Positions 26,035-35,108 of a DNA stretch of 64,000 nt are shown here, piece by piece. The notes under the pieces were generated by a model. The model had not been told where the DNA came from. It searched no databases and was given only the letters and a program-made list of their open reading frames with translations. The stretch lies in the NCBI RefSeq assembly GCF_025398175.1, contig NZ_CP099735.1, positions 1,612,001 through 1,676,000 on the forward strand, written 5' to 3'. Made by a program: the position numbers and the translations under genes. Origin of the DNA: Photobacterium sp. TY1-4. GTDB taxonomy: Bacteria; Pseudomonadota; Gammaproteobacteria; Enterobacterales; Vibrionaceae. Every line of letters starts with the position of its first letter. Within the stretch, counting starts at the first letter, position 1.

Positions 26035-28170
26035 TTATTCGGTGACGCTGATCGGGATGTCTTGTGAAGTATCCCGGCGTTTCTTGCGCGCCAGCTTTTT
26101 CAGTGGCGGGCATTTGGTTTCGTTGTAGTAGGTGATCTGGCAATCCAGGCAGTAATGGCATTCGCGCATGTTGATGGTGCCATCCGGGTGAATGGCCTGG
26201 ATCTCGCATTCTTTCGCACAGGTTTTACAAGGCTGGCCGCATTCAGGGCGGCGCTTGAGCCAGCTGAACAGCCGGGCACCGCTCGATACCGACAGGGCCG
26301 CGCCGAGCGGGCAAAGATAGCGGCAGAAGGTTTTGCGCTGGAACAGATTGAGCACCAGCAGGAATCCTGCCCAGGCGATAAACGGCCATTCGCGATCGAA
26401 TTTGAGTAAAAAGGTGGTCTTAAAAGGTTCGACTTCAGCGAACTGCTCGGCCAGGGCCAGGGAGTCCAGCGACAGGCCGAACAAGCCCAGCAAAATGAGG
26501 TATTTGATCGCCCACAGGCGCTCATGGATTGCAAACGGCAGCTCATATTGCGGGATCTTCACATAGCGCGCGGCGACATTGATCAGCTCCTGCAGCGCGC
26601 CGAAGGGACAGAGCCAACCGCAATAGACGGCGCGGCCCCATAGCAGCAGGATCACCGCGGCGGCGCTCCAGAGGGTGAAAATGATCGGGTCAAGCAGGAA
26701 CAGATCCCAGGAGAACTCTGACATCAGGGCATGCAAAAAGGTAAAGACGTTGACGATGGAGAGCTGTCCGCCCCATGACCAGCCGATGAAGACCACGGTG
26801 ATCACTAAAAATACATGACGCAGGTTGTGCATGAATTTGGGGTGGCGTACCAGCAGATCCTGGAAAAAGAGGATCAGCAGCAGTGTCAGCAGCAATGTCG
26901 CCAGGATGATGACTTCCAGTTGGCGTTCTTGCCACACTTGCTCGGTGAGCGACAATTCTGGTTCGGGAACAATCGCCGGTGGGGTATCAACGTAGCGATC
27001 CGGGATGTCGTAATTAGCGCGGAAGCTGGAAAAAATACTGTCGATCGGCCCGGTCTGGCGGCGCACCAGCAGCTCCAATTGCCAGTCCGCACCGGGATCA
27101 AAATCATGATGGGCCTGAATGCGAAAGACAGACATCTCCTGAAACGCAGGCGCACCCGGAATATAGAGATCCGTGATGCGGTGATGGTCGAGATCGCGAA
27201 AGTCGATTTCCCCTTCGTGCTGGTGGATCTGGATCCGGTCGAAGATGCCGCCGCGGACATAGCCGGAGCCTTTGAATGAATAACCGTTGCCCAGCACAAC
27301 CACCAGGTGTTCGTCTGGCTTGAGGGTCGACATCAGCCATTGGTAATCAGCCTCGCCAAACAGGTTCCGGCCAATGGTCGGAACATCGGCCAGCGCGTAA
27401 TACAACTCGGCAAACATTGTCTGCTCCTCTCCGGTCAGTGCCGTGTCGACCTGCTCGGCTTCGGTGCCGATAAAGGCCTGATCCACGGTTTCTCGGGTCA
27501 GAAAGAGTTTGCGGATCGAGCCGTCCCCGGTGAGCTGCTGCCAGGTGGCTGGGGCAAACTGATCCTGAATCACGGTTGAGGGCGGCTGAATGATGCCTTG
27601 TTCGGTTGCAATGATCCCCAGCGATTGCGCAGCTTTGGTGGCCGCCTTGGTCAGCGCGGCATTCATCACTTTGACCGTGACGGTCGCGCCGGACAGGCCA
27701 TCGATAGCGACGTAGCCTGGCTCTGTGTTGCCGCCCACTTTGATCCGGTCTGATACGGACAGACCCAGGTACTGCTCGGCAAAGGTGGTCAGTTTGTGCT
27801 CCGGGATCCCGGCCAGAATAATCGGCTCATGATGTTCCAGCACCTGGGCGTTCAGGTATTGCCCTTGCGGGTCGATGACAACCAGCATGTTGACCGGCTC
27901 GCCGGAGTAGGCTGGGATCGGGGTGATATCGTTGGTCTCAAAGGCGTAGCCAAGGAGTGCTTGCGCTTGATAAATCTCGCGGATCAGCGGCTCACCGGCT
28001 TTGTCAGTGATCCGGGTTGCCTGTGGAAAGGTCGCTTTGATCAACGGCAGCGGATCCTTCGGCGGGCTGACAAACAGGGCGCTGGCCGGAGAGATCCCGC
28101 CAATCCAAAGAAAAGCTGCAAGGATGAGCTGTATTGCGGTCGCGCTGACTCGATTGAACCTGGACACCAT
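26035..28170 (-). CDS. nosR: NosR, membrane flavo-iron-sulfur protein for N2O respiration
   Basis: 711-residue polytopic membrane protein that supplies electrons to NosZ and is needed for nos expression. After the signal peptide comes a periplasmic FMN domain with the flavinylation motif DGLSGATVT (about residues 160-170). Membrane helices follow from about residue 410. The pairs CGWLCPFG and CRYLCPLG are family marks. Two [4Fe-4S] clusters are bound by CGQPCKTCAKEC and CHYCLDC. AGGGAG lies 3 nt before ATG. It is the first gene of the operon, behind a class II FNR promoter. No nosX/apbE flavin transferase is present in the window. Confidence 0.95.
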   Translation of the reverse strand: MVSRFNRVSATAIQLILAAFLWIGGISPASALFVSPPKDPLPLIKATFPQATRITDKAGEPLIREIYQAQALLGYAFETNDITPIPAYSGEPVNMLVVIDPQGQYLNAQVLEHHEPIILAGIPEHKLTTFAEQYLGLSVSDRIKVGGNTEPGYVAIDGLSGATVTVKVMNAALTKAATKAAQSLGIIATEQGIIQPPSTVIQDQFAPATWQQLTGDGSIRKLFLTRETVDQAFIGTEAEQVDTALTGEEQTMFAELYYALADVPTIGRNLFGEADYQWLMSTLKPDEHLVVVLGNGYSFKGSGYVRGGIFDRIQIHQHEGEIDFRDLDHHRITDLYIPGAPAFQEMSVFRIQAHHDFDPGADWQLELLVRRQTGPIDSIFSSFRANYDIPDRYVDTPPAIVPEPELSLTEQVWQERQLEVIILATLLLTLLLILFFQDLLVRHPKFMHNLRHVFLVITVVFIGWSWGGQLSIVNVFTFLHALMSEFSWDLFLLDPIIFTLWSAAAVILLLWGRAVYCGWLCPFGALQELINVAARYVKIPQYELPFAIHERLWAIKYLILLGLFGLSLDSLALAEQFAEVEPFKTTFLLKFDREWPFIAWAGFLLVLNLFQRKTFCRYLCPLGAALSVSSGARLFSWLKRRPECGQPCKTCAKECEIQAIHPDGTINMRECHYCLDCQITYYNETKCPPLKKLARKKRRDTSQDIPISVTE

Positions 28171-28212
28171 TCACTCCCTGACCAAGATCGGCCCTGATGA
28201 CTTTTAAGTTGT

Positions 28213-28253
28213 ATTCTATTTGCAACTTTATGGTCGGATATGATTGAGATCAA
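28213..28253 (-). promoter_or_regulatory. FNR-type class II promoter of the nos operon
   Basis: On the minus strand TTGATCTCAATCAT (28253-28240) matches the FNR consensus TTGAT-N4-ATCAA at 9 of 10 positions. A -10 element TAGAAT lies at 28218-28213. The predicted start near 28206 puts the box centre at about -40.5, the position of activator-type FNR/Crp sites. This predicts anaerobic activation of nosRZDFYL by FNR or a homologue (DNR/NNR). Confidence 0.75.
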
Positions 28254-28310
28254 TTTAGTTACAACTGGTTACATATCTCGGCTCAAACTGAGAGATTGGT
28301 AGATAAACGC

Positions 28311-28337
28311 ATGGCCGACATGGCCGACATGGCCGGG
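28311..28337 (+). repeat. 9-bp tandem repeat upstream of nosR
   Basis: Three copies of ATGGCCGAC, the last ending GGG. It lies in the gap between the nos promoter and the mscS terminator and encodes nothing evident. Confidence 0.7.
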
Positions 28338-28371
28338 GGAGCGGAAATGGGTCGGGAATTCGCGCGCGGAC

Positions 28372-28395
28372 AAAAAACCGCCTTCGAGAAGGCGG
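28372..28395 (-). terminator. Rho-independent terminator of the MscS gene
   Basis: Stem CCGCCTTC / GAAGGCGG (28378-28385, 28388-28395); on the minus strand it is followed by TTTTTT. It lies 50 nt after the mscS stop. Confidence 0.88.
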
Positions 28396-28444
28396 CTGTT
28401 GGGGATGGGTTGTATCTGGGATGCGTTGTATTGGGCCTGTCGGC

Positions 28445-29323
28445 TTAAACGACCTGCTGAGGCTGCATCACCATTTTTTCCTTGTTCTGGAAGTGATGGC
28501 AGTACAGGCCCATGAAATCTTCCCGGATCAGCTGCTCAATTTCCGCGGCACGGTTGGTCGGGCAAAACAGCATAAAATGCACCAGTTGTTCGCCGGTATC
28601 GGTGTTGGTGATATGAATGTGCGCCTCAGCGCCCGGTAAGTCGACCCCGGCGTGCCGTTCAATCACATGGTTATACCGCTTGGCCACTTCGGCAAAATCT
28701 TCGCAATGCTCGTCGATTTTCGCCAGCATGATCGGCACCAGGGGAAACAGATTCACCGTTTCGCGGATCGTGATTGAAAAATGATGATACACATAGCGCT
28801 TCATAAAGTTCAGGTTCTTCACCGGGATGCTGAAAAACATGCTGTTCGGCAGGGTGACGGTCTTCCCGGTATAGTGATAGTTGCCGTGATGGATATCGAC
28901 TTCCTGGATCACGGTGGCCATCAGGTTGTGCTCGATCACTTCGCCACACAGCGAGCCGACTTCAATCCAGTCGCCAATTTGGAATGAACGTGAGCTGGCG
29001 CGCTGGATCGAACCGGTAAAGCAAAGAATAATTTCTTTCGACGCCACCACCACCGCCACGGCGATGGCGGTCAGCGACAGGGCAAACTTGCTGATCTCCG
29101 ACTGCCAGAGGATGAACATCAACAGCAGCAGCACCGTAAACGTGCCGTTTTTGGTGCGCGAAATCCATTTACGCTGATCATCGCTGAGGAAATTATCGTC
29201 CCCTCGGATCTGCGAGATCGTCAGGCGTCTCAGCAGCAGCATGATGCTGAATAACAGGACGCTGAACAGTAGTTTATGCTGCAGCAGGTAGTCGGCGATT
29301 AAATTAAAATATTCCACAATCAT
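28445..29323 (-). CDS. MscS-family mechanosensitive channel
   Basis: 292-residue membrane protein with about three helices in the first 115 residues, then the MscS beta domain (SFQIGDWIEVGSLCGEVIEHNLMATVIQ, about 113-140), which is diagnostic. The LPNSMFFSIPVKNLN segment follows. It should open under membrane tension, protecting against osmotic downshock; small MscS paralogues may have other ion or signalling roles. Single-gene unit ending in its own terminator, upstream of nosR but with no functional link evident. Confidence 0.88.
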   Translation of the reverse strand: MIVEYFNLIADYLLQHKLLFSVLLFSIMLLLRRLTISQIRGDDNFLSDDQRKWISRTKNGTFTVLLLLMFILWQSEISKFALSLTAIAVAVVVASKEIILCFTGSIQRASSRSFQIGDWIEVGSLCGEVIEHNLMATVIQEVDIHHGNYHYTGKTVTLPNSMFFSIPVKNLNFMKRYVYHHFSITIRETVNLFPLVPIMLAKIDEHCEDFAEVAKRYNHVIERHAGVDLPGAEAHIHITNTDTGEQLVHFMLFCPTNRAAEIEQLIREDFMGLYCHHFQNKEKMVMQPQQVV

Positions 29324-29836
29324 GTTCAGTTACTTTCGGATTTGTTCGCCCTTAGCCGGGGCAGGTGAGACAGGGACAGCAGCGAAGCCATTCTGATGTC
29401 ATTCTCGACATAAAGGCTGAAAATTCTCCATGATGTTCGGTAGGAAGTAAATATCGTTGGAAAGATTATTTTCAGCAGTCGCGATGATACCGGATCTTTG
29501 TTGCATGTGTCTGAATTTCCTGTCCTATACTCCATAAATAGTCGGCTGGGCGACCTGCTGATGTCGCGGTGCCTGGACAGGTTTGGGACAAATTGTACGC
29601 ACTTGTTGCCGGCGAAAGATGCATTTATTGGACGGACCCGGCAAAAGTTGGGTCGGATGCCACGCTTTATTGATGTTGCATATGGTTGATGATGTCCAGG
29701 ATATGGCAACCTACCCCTTTTGCCCGGCAGGTAGTTGCGGGCAAACTCTTTGGCCTGGCGACCTGTTGTCGGGCAAATTATGATAAACCGTGTGGAAGTG
29801 AACCGCAGGGACACCTGCGTGAAAGAAGGACTCAAT
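29324..29836. other. 513-nt intergenic region, partly unexplained
   Basis: It separates divergent mscS and the small anchored protein gene. The left half should hold the mscS promoter. The right half (about 29540-29780) is GC-rich with short hairpins, for instance GACCC-ggcaaaagtt-GGGTC at 29635-29654, and could be a structured 5' leader. I compared it mentally with c-di-GMP and other common riboswitch cores and found no match. Small open frames here have no ribosome-binding sites. Confidence 0.35.
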
Positions 29837-30328
29837 GTGATCCGTTTCATTCAATTAATCGTCGCCTTGTCGCTCCTGGCTGGCGTCGGCTATTTCATCT
29901 TGCAGGGGGCACCGCACCCCGATGAGCATGAGCCGAAATATAAATTCCTGGTCTCGAAATACCGGTCCGAAACAGAAGAGCACCGGAACCTGTATCTTCA
30001 CCACGCCAGTTTGCAGGATATCCCGATGCCGGTCGGGAGCTGGGAGGCTTTTGCGGGACCGGGGCGTCACTTTCTGTTGAAGGTGAATGAAAAAGGTGGT
30101 TTTGTGTTGTCGATTAACCCCAACGCGAATGATGACTCGGAAGGGGCGATCACCGGGATCCTGAAAATCACCGGTCAGGCGTTTAAAGCCCACCATGTGG
30201 TCGGCTCTGCCAAGCAGGTGATTCCGAAAAGCGGCCATATTATCGTAAAGTCATATGCCGATTCGGCATTTCAGCTCATCCATCCGCAGACGATGGAAGT
30301 GATCCGGTTCGAACGCATTGCCGGGTAG
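29837..30328 (+). CDS. Hypothetical membrane-anchored periplasmic protein
   Basis: 163-residue protein of unknown function. GTG at 29837 is chosen because AAGGA (29826-29830) lies 6 nt upstream; an earlier in-frame ATG at 29735 has no such site. One N-terminal hydrophobic helix (VIRFIQLIVALSLLAGVGYFI, given in parts: VIRFIQLIVALS then LLAGVGYFI) anchors the rest outside the cytoplasm. The remainder is a soluble, beta-rich domain with no motif I recognise. Its neighbour on the other strand is the DUF3429 gene, convergent and 42 nt away. Confidence 0.6.
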   Translation: MIRFIQLIVALSLLAGVGYFILQGAPHPDEHEPKYKFLVSKYRSETEEHRNLYLHHASLQDIPMPVGSWEAFAGPGRHFLLKVNEKGGFVLSINPNANDDSEGAITGILKITGQAFKAHHVVGSAKQVIPKSGHIIVKSYADSAFQLIHPQTMEVIRFERIAG

Positions 30329-30370
30329 GCAGACTTGTCCAGCGAAGCCCGGGGAGTCGTTTCCCTCGGC

Positions 30371-30820
30371 TCAGCTGGCCAGCGCAATGAGGTGGATCAG
30401 GGCAACAATGCCGGTCAGCCTGTTACGCATCGGCTGGTAATCGGCGGGTTGGCCTTCTTTTTCAATCTGCCGAATCTTCATCTCGGCGAACCACACCGCA
30501 ATAAAGCCAAACAGCAGCAGTAACACCGACAGGGCGAAGTGCTCAGGTGCGCGCAGCAACACCCCCCAGGCGATCAGCGAGAACAGAATACTCAGGATCA
30601 GCGCATTGCGGCTGAGTTGATGTTGGATATGGTCAATGGCATTGCCCCACAGGATCCCGGCAAGAAAACTTAAGATCACCGCGCTGTAAGCGATGAACAG
30701 TTGCTGCGGCGGAATATCGAACAAGCTGGTCTCGGTCCAGAGGCAAATCAGGCTGATGATGAAAGGCAGTAGCCCTAAGTAGGCGAGCCGGGTCATGAGG
30801 TTCGTGACGGGTTGTTCCAT
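30371..30820 (-). CDS. DUF3429 family membrane protein
   Basis: 149-residue inner-membrane protein with about five hydrophobic helices and the family feature LSFLAGILWGNAIDH in the second helix-loop. DUF3429 proteins are common in marine gammaproteobacteria; no function is established. It is followed upstream by the GNAT/nitrilase gene on the same strand with an 87-nt gap that holds 18-bp repeats. Confidence 0.8.
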   Translation of the reverse strand: MEQPVTNLMTRLAYLGLLPFIISLICLWTETSLFDIPPQQLFIAYSAVILSFLAGILWGNAIDHIQHQLSRNALILSILFSLIAWGVLLRAPEHFALSVLLLLFGFIAVWFAEMKIRQIEKEGQPADYQPMRNRLTGIVALIHLIALAS

Positions 30821-30871
30821 AAGACACTCCTGATTGTTGAGTGGAAGACGTCTTTCTTTTTTAAAATTCGA

Positions 30872-30925
30872 CTACTTTTTGAAATCCAACTACTTGCTGC
30901 GATTCAATTACTTGCCGCGATTAAA
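30872..30925 (-). repeat. Three 18-bp tandem repeats, each with an in-frame stop
   Basis: Reading the minus strand, the last codons TTTAATCGCGGCAAGTAA are followed by TTGAATCGCAGCAAGTAG and TTGGATTTCAAAAAGTAG. In the frame of the GNAT/nitrilase gene these read FNRGK-stop, LNRSK-stop, LDFKK-stop. The first belongs to the gene; the other two lie behind its stop codon. Confidence 0.75.
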
Positions 30926-32434
30926 TGGCCCGTAGAGATCCATCCGGCGGTGGCGCAGGTTGGTGACCGAGCCGGCTTTGTTGAGATATTTGAGTTTATC
31001 CAATTCGACATCGGCAAAAATGATCATTTCCGTGTTCGGGCTGGCTTCGGTGATGGTGGCATCATGCGGAAAGTAGATGTCGGAAGGTGAGAACACCGCG
31101 GACTGGGCATACTGGATGTCGACATTATCCACCCGCGGCAGGTTGCCGACACTGCCACCAATCGCCACATAGCACTCATTTTCAATCGCACGGGCCTGGG
31201 CACACAACCGGACTCTCAGATAGCCGTTTTTGGTATCCGTCCAGAAGGGGACAAACAGAATCTGCATGCCCTGCTCGGCCATGATGCGCCCGAGCTCCGG
31301 GAACTCGACGTCATAGCAAATCAAAATCCCGATCCGCCCGGCATCGGTATTAAACACCTTGATTTTCTCACCGCCGTCAATCACCCAGTCGCGCTGTTCA
31401 TGGGGGGTGATATGGATTTTATACTGCTCATCAATACAGCCGTCCCGGTGCAGCAGGTAGGAGACATTGTACAGCCGGTCGTTTTCCAGGATCGGCATAC
31501 TGCCGGCAATAATATTGGTGTTATGGGTGACCGCCATTTGTGAAAAGCGCTGTTTGATCTCTTCGGTAAACTCGCTCAGAAACCGGATGGCTTCAACAGA
31601 ATTCAACCCGGTTTTTAAACCCATCAGCGGCGCATTGAAAAACTCCGGGAACAGCACGAAATCGGCCTGATAGTTGGACAACGAGGTGACGAAGAACTCG
31701 GCCTGATCCATCAAATCTTCCAGCGAAAGCATCGGACGCATCTGCCATTGGACGATCCCCAGCCGGACCAGACTTTTCTCTGATTCCAGCAACGGCACTT
31801 CTTCTTCATAAAACACGTTATCCCACTCCAACAGGGTCGCGTAGCCGCAGGATTTATCATCTTCCGGCAGATAGTTTTTCATGATCCGTTTGACGTCAAA
31901 ATCGTTCGAGAGCTGGAACGAGAGGATCGGGTCATGGATCTCTCGGCGTTTGACTTTCTCGATATATTCCAGCACGGACAACTTGTTGGCGACGGTGTGA
32001 TAACCGGGGATCCGCCCGCCGGCCAGAATGGCCTTGAGATTCTGATCACGGCAGACCTCTTTGCGGGCTTCGTAGAGCCGACGTCCGAGGCGCAGCCCGC
32101 GATAATCGGGATGGACAAACACATCCAGGCCGTACATGGCATCTCCGCTGGCCTGGTTCTGGATGACATTTTGCTCATTAATGATATCGGTGTAGGTGTG
32201 GCTGAGGGAAAGCCGGTTGTAGTCGACTTTAATCGTTAATGCGGCGCCGACAATTTTACCGCTGTCTTCAATACAAATTTGACCTTCGGGAAACTGATGG
32301 ATTAAATCCATAATGGTCATTCGTGGCCAGGCGCCGCCCACATCGTAAAACACTAAATCCATCAGGGTCGCCAGTTCATCGTAATCGCCGGGCTCGATAT
32401 TGCGAAGGTTCAACAGGGGCGTATTGTTCTCCAT
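30908..32434 (-). CDS. Fused GNAT acetyltransferase / carbon-nitrogen hydrolase
   Basis: 508-residue cytoplasmic two-domain protein. The N-terminal ~200 residues are a GNAT domain with the acetyl-CoA loop in HPDYRGLRLGRRLYEARK. The C-terminal ~285 residues are a nitrilase-superfamily amidase with the catalytic triad Glu in FPEFF, Lys in EQYKIHITPHEQ and Cys in ILICYDVEFPELG. This fusion is a known architecture in gammaproteobacteria; the substrate is not established. It may acylate and de-amidate a small nitrogen compound, which is inference. Length is normal for the fusion. Confidence 0.9.
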   Translation of the reverse strand: MENNTPLLNLRNIEPGDYDELATLMDLVFYDVGGAWPRMTIMDLIHQFPEGQICIEDSGKIVGAALTIKVDYNRLSLSHTYTDIINEQNVIQNQASGDAMYGLDVFVHPDYRGLRLGRRLYEARKEVCRDQNLKAILAGGRIPGYHTVANKLSVLEYIEKVKRREIHDPILSFQLSNDFDVKRIMKNYLPEDDKSCGYATLLEWDNVFYEEEVPLLESEKSLVRLGIVQWQMRPMLSLEDLMDQAEFFVTSLSNYQADFVLFPEFFNAPLMGLKTGLNSVEAIRFLSEFTEEIKQRFSQMAVTHNTNIIAGSMPILENDRLYNVSYLLHRDGCIDEQYKIHITPHEQRDWVIDGGEKIKVFNTDAGRIGILICYDVEFPELGRIMAEQGMQILFVPFWTDTKNGYLRVRLCAQARAIENECYVAIGGSVGNLPRVDNVDIQYAQSAVFSPSDIYFPHDATITEASPNTEMIIFADVELDKLKYLNKAGSVTNLRHRRMDLYGPFNRGK

Positions 32435-32598
32435 GTTTTTTCCTTGTAATTCGTTGGGGTTACGGCCTGCGTATAAGCTAAGTATATACAGTCTGCCGCC
32501 CCCGTAATGAAATTGCCGGGCTGTGTTGATGCGCCCGGCGACATGACAGGGTTGTGTGCTTGATGGTGCGGCAGCCCGCTGGTATAGATGACGGCCAG

Positions 32599-33015
32599 CT
32601 AGTAGGTGATGGTGATGTTGTATTTTTCCATAAATGCGTTGCTGCTGAAGGTGCCAATGAGGGCGCCGAACGCGCTACTGAAAGCGATCACAAAGGAGAC
32701 GGGCAACAGGAGTGCATGGGAAATATAGTTGTCGCCGAACAAGTACAGCAGGAGGGCTGCTGTATAGGCTGCCAGCCCGAATTTGTTGGTGGTGAAGAAG
32801 AGCGGGATTTCAAATGCCCAGAGTGAGGTTTGCGGCTTAAAACCGGTCAGCCCGATGAGCACGTAGGCGGCAGTCAGGGCAAGCGCGACGGCAGCTGCTA
32901 TCAGAAGTTGCGGTATGGCCATTTTTCCATCGGCAAATAAGACATAGCCAATGCGCAGCGAGAACAGCGCAGCGGCCGCCCAGGCGAGCATCAAAGGGCC
33001 TAAGATGAGTCCCAT
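32599..33015 (-). CDS. Hypothetical four-helix membrane protein
   Basis: 138-residue protein with four hydrophobic helices and short loops. ATG at 33015 (MGLILGPLMLAWAAAALFSL) is chosen because AAGGAGG lies 6 nt upstream; a longer frame to 33057 lacks such a site. No family recognised. Convergent or neighbouring genes give no functional clue; the LysR gene to the right is on the same strand, 188 nt away. Confidence 0.6.
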   Translation of the reverse strand: MGLILGPLMLAWAAAALFSLRIGYVLFADGKMAIPQLLIAAAVALALTAAYVLIGLTGFKPQTSLWAFEIPLFFTTNKFGLAAYTAALLLYLFGDNYISHALLLPVSFVIAFSSAFGALIGTFSSNAFMEKYNITITY

Positions 33016-33203
33016 ATATCCTCCTTGATCGTCTGTTACCGTCATGGCCGAAACCATGGCGGTATTAGGTTAAGCGTATGAGATCACAACGTAAATTGGC
33101 TATTCATTTGTTGGCCGGGAGCGGAAAATGGGATGAAGGTAGAAGTTTTGCACTAAAAGGTCATCATCCATACTCGCCCGGTACGTCCGTGAAGTCGCCG
33201 TGC

Positions 33204-34022
33204 TTAATCCAGTAAGGTTTGGATCAAACGCCGGGTTCTTTCCGGCAACAGCTTGCGTTGCGGATAAATTAAGAACAGGGAGAGTTCGGGGAGCGGCTCG
33301 GGCGGGGTCAGGCTGATGAGCTCACCACGCTCCAGATAAGGGCGACAAAATAAGGCTGGAAGCACGGCGGCACCCAGACCGTTCAGACACAGTTGAAGCG
33401 ACGTGTTGAGATCTGAGGTATGAATATCAGGTGTTTGATGGGGAAAGCTGGCTTGCCGGTGCGGATCATGGACCGGCAGGTGTTGCCAGTGGGTGATGGG
33501 TTGATGCTGCGCCAACCAGGCCGGGCTGGCAACCAGCAGCAGCGAGCGGGCACGCAGTGGTCGGGCAATTAAATCGGGATTGGCTGGATCGCGGCCGCGG
33601 ATCGAGAGATCGATTCGTGCTTCGACTAAATCGACGGCCTGATCACTCAGAACCAGTTCGATGTTTACCTTGGGATGTTGGCGACAAAACTCGCTTAATT
33701 TTGCCAGTAGTCCGCTATCCGGGGTTGCTGCCGGATAGCCGACCCGGATTGGTCCGGCAATCTCATGGGTTGCTGCCAGTTGATTCTGCGCTTCATCCAG
33801 CAGGGTCACCGCCGGTGAGGCGCTGGCAAGATACTGAACTCCTTCCGGTGTTAAGGCAACCTGTCGGTTGCTGCGTTGAAATAGCCGGACCCCGAGGCGT
33901 TTTTCCAGCTCCTGGATCCTGGCGCTGACGGTACCGCGGGGGAGTCCGAGTTGGCGCGCGGCGGCAGAAAAGTTCAACAGCTCTGCCACAAGGATGAAGG
34001 TTCTGAGAGCGTCAATATGCAT
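33204..34022 (-). CDS. LysR-family regulator divergent to the MBL-fold gene
   Basis: 272-residue LysR protein, shorter than the usual ~300, mostly at the C-terminus. The helix-turn-helix is in MHIDALRTFILVAELLNFSAAARQLGLPRGTVSARIQELEK, given here in parts: HIDALRTFILVAELLNF, SAAARQLGLPRGTVSARI. ATG at 34022 is chosen over the upstream TTG. It is divergent from the metallo-beta-lactamase-fold gene with a dyad operator between them, so it probably regulates that gene. Ligand unknown. Confidence 0.83.
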   Translation of the reverse strand: MHIDALRTFILVAELLNFSAAARQLGLPRGTVSARIQELEKRLGVRLFQRSNRQVALTPEGVQYLASASPAVTLLDEAQNQLAATHEIAGPIRVGYPAATPDSGLLAKLSEFCRQHPKVNIELVLSDQAVDLVEARIDLSIRGRDPANPDLIARPLRARSLLLVASPAWLAQHQPITHWQHLPVHDPHRQASFPHQTPDIHTSDLNTSLQLCLNGLGAAVLPALFCRPYLERGELISLTPPEPLPELSLFLIYPQRKLLPERTRRLIQTLLD

Positions 34023-34039
34023 TTTTGTCAAAAATTATC

Positions 34040-34052
34040 AGACATAGTGTCT
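34040..34052. promoter_or_regulatory. Candidate LysR operator
   Basis: AGACA-tag-TGTCT, a perfect 5-bp dyad, extended weakly by ATT/AAT on the outside. It is 18 nt upstream of the LysR start and 91 nt before the divergent gene. Confidence 0.45.
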
Positions 34053-34142
34053 AATTAGTCTCATATATCCGGACAAAGTCAACACGAGTAAGCTGAATTT
34101 CCTGGTTCATTTGTTTATTGAGACGTATCAAGGAGTTCAGTG

Positions 34143-35018
34143 ATGAAATATTCCCTATTAAGTGCCGCATTGATGATGAGCCTGACTGCGACCAGTCAGG
34201 CCGAGGAAGTCACGCTGCAATGGTTAGGCGGCCCGACGCTGCTGGTTGAATTCGGCGGGATCCGGCTCCTGACCGATCCGATGTTGGGAGAAGGTGAGCA
34301 GGCCTACCAAATGATCGACCCCAATCAGATGTTTCAACTCAGTCAATTGCCTCCGCCAGTCGATCACAAGCGCCTGACCCCTTTGCCGGCGTTGGATCTT
34401 CAGGCGCTCGATGTGGTGTTGTTAAGCCACAGCCACGAAGATCACTTCGATCAGGTTGCCCGCCAGGAATTACCAAAAGATGTGGCTCTGGTCGCGGCAG
34501 AATCGGATGTCCCGCTGGCCCGGAAGCTGGGATTTGACCAGGTAACCGGTCTTTCCGTCGGGAAAAGCTGGTCATACCGTGAAGGCGAATACCAAGTGAC
34601 GGTGACTGCCGCACCGGCAAATCATACCCTGGAGCAGGCCTTCTCGCCGGTGCTGGATGGCGGGAATGGCTACTGGCTCAATTTTCGCCATGGTGACTGG
34701 CACAAGAGCCTGTACTGGAGCGGTGACTCGTTTTTCACTCAGTCGGTTCAAAACTGGCTGGCGGCCTATCCGGCACCGGATATCTTTGTTCCGCATGTCG
34801 GGAGAGTGGGCACCACCGGGCCTTTTGGTCAGCTGTCGATGGGGGCCGAAGAGGTGATTGGAGCGATGAAAGCCCTGAAACCGGCACATACCTTGCCGAT
34901 CCACCATTCGACGTATGCCCTGTATCTCGAACCGATCAGTGAGTTGAAGCGCCAGGCCGAGCAAGCCGGGATGCCGCTGGACTTGCCTGCACCGGGCACC
35001 CGGATCAGTTATCGCTAG
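34143..35018 (+). CDS. Exported metallo-beta-lactamase-fold hydrolase (UlaG-like)
   Basis: 291-residue periplasmic protein with a signal peptide ending SQA (about residue 20). The zinc-binding HxHxDH motif appears as SHSHEDHFD near residue 100, with further His residues in ANHT, the Asp in WSGDSFF and the His in LPIHHSTY. The N-terminal LQWLGGPTLLVEFGGIRLLTDP resembles the UlaG-like / L-ascorbate-lactonase group; export is less usual for it. AAGGAG lies 6 nt before ATG at 34143. Substrate unknown. It is probably controlled by the divergent LysR gene. Confidence 0.85.
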   Translation: MKYSLLSAALMMSLTATSQAEEVTLQWLGGPTLLVEFGGIRLLTDPMLGEGEQAYQMIDPNQMFQLSQLPPPVDHKRLTPLPALDLQALDVVLLSHSHEDHFDQVARQELPKDVALVAAESDVPLARKLGFDQVTGLSVGKSWSYREGEYQVTVTAAPANHTLEQAFSPVLDGGNGYWLNFRHGDWHKSLYWSGDSFFTQSVQNWLAAYPAPDIFVPHVGRVGTTGPFGQLSMGAEEVIGAMKALKPAHTLPIHHSTYALYLEPISELKRQAEQAGMPLDLPAPGTRISYR

Positions 35019-35108
35019 GTCTGTAGATGTAAAAAGAGGGGAAAGCGTGTGGATGACATGGGCCAAAGGCGGCCCATGTCAGGGTTAGTTGCGGAAAAGG
35101 GACGCGGC

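Noticed and set aside
29580..29700. c-di-GMP-type riboswitch
   Set aside because: The GGGCAAAC and GACGCAAAG cores of GEMM RNAs are not present; only loose resemblance.
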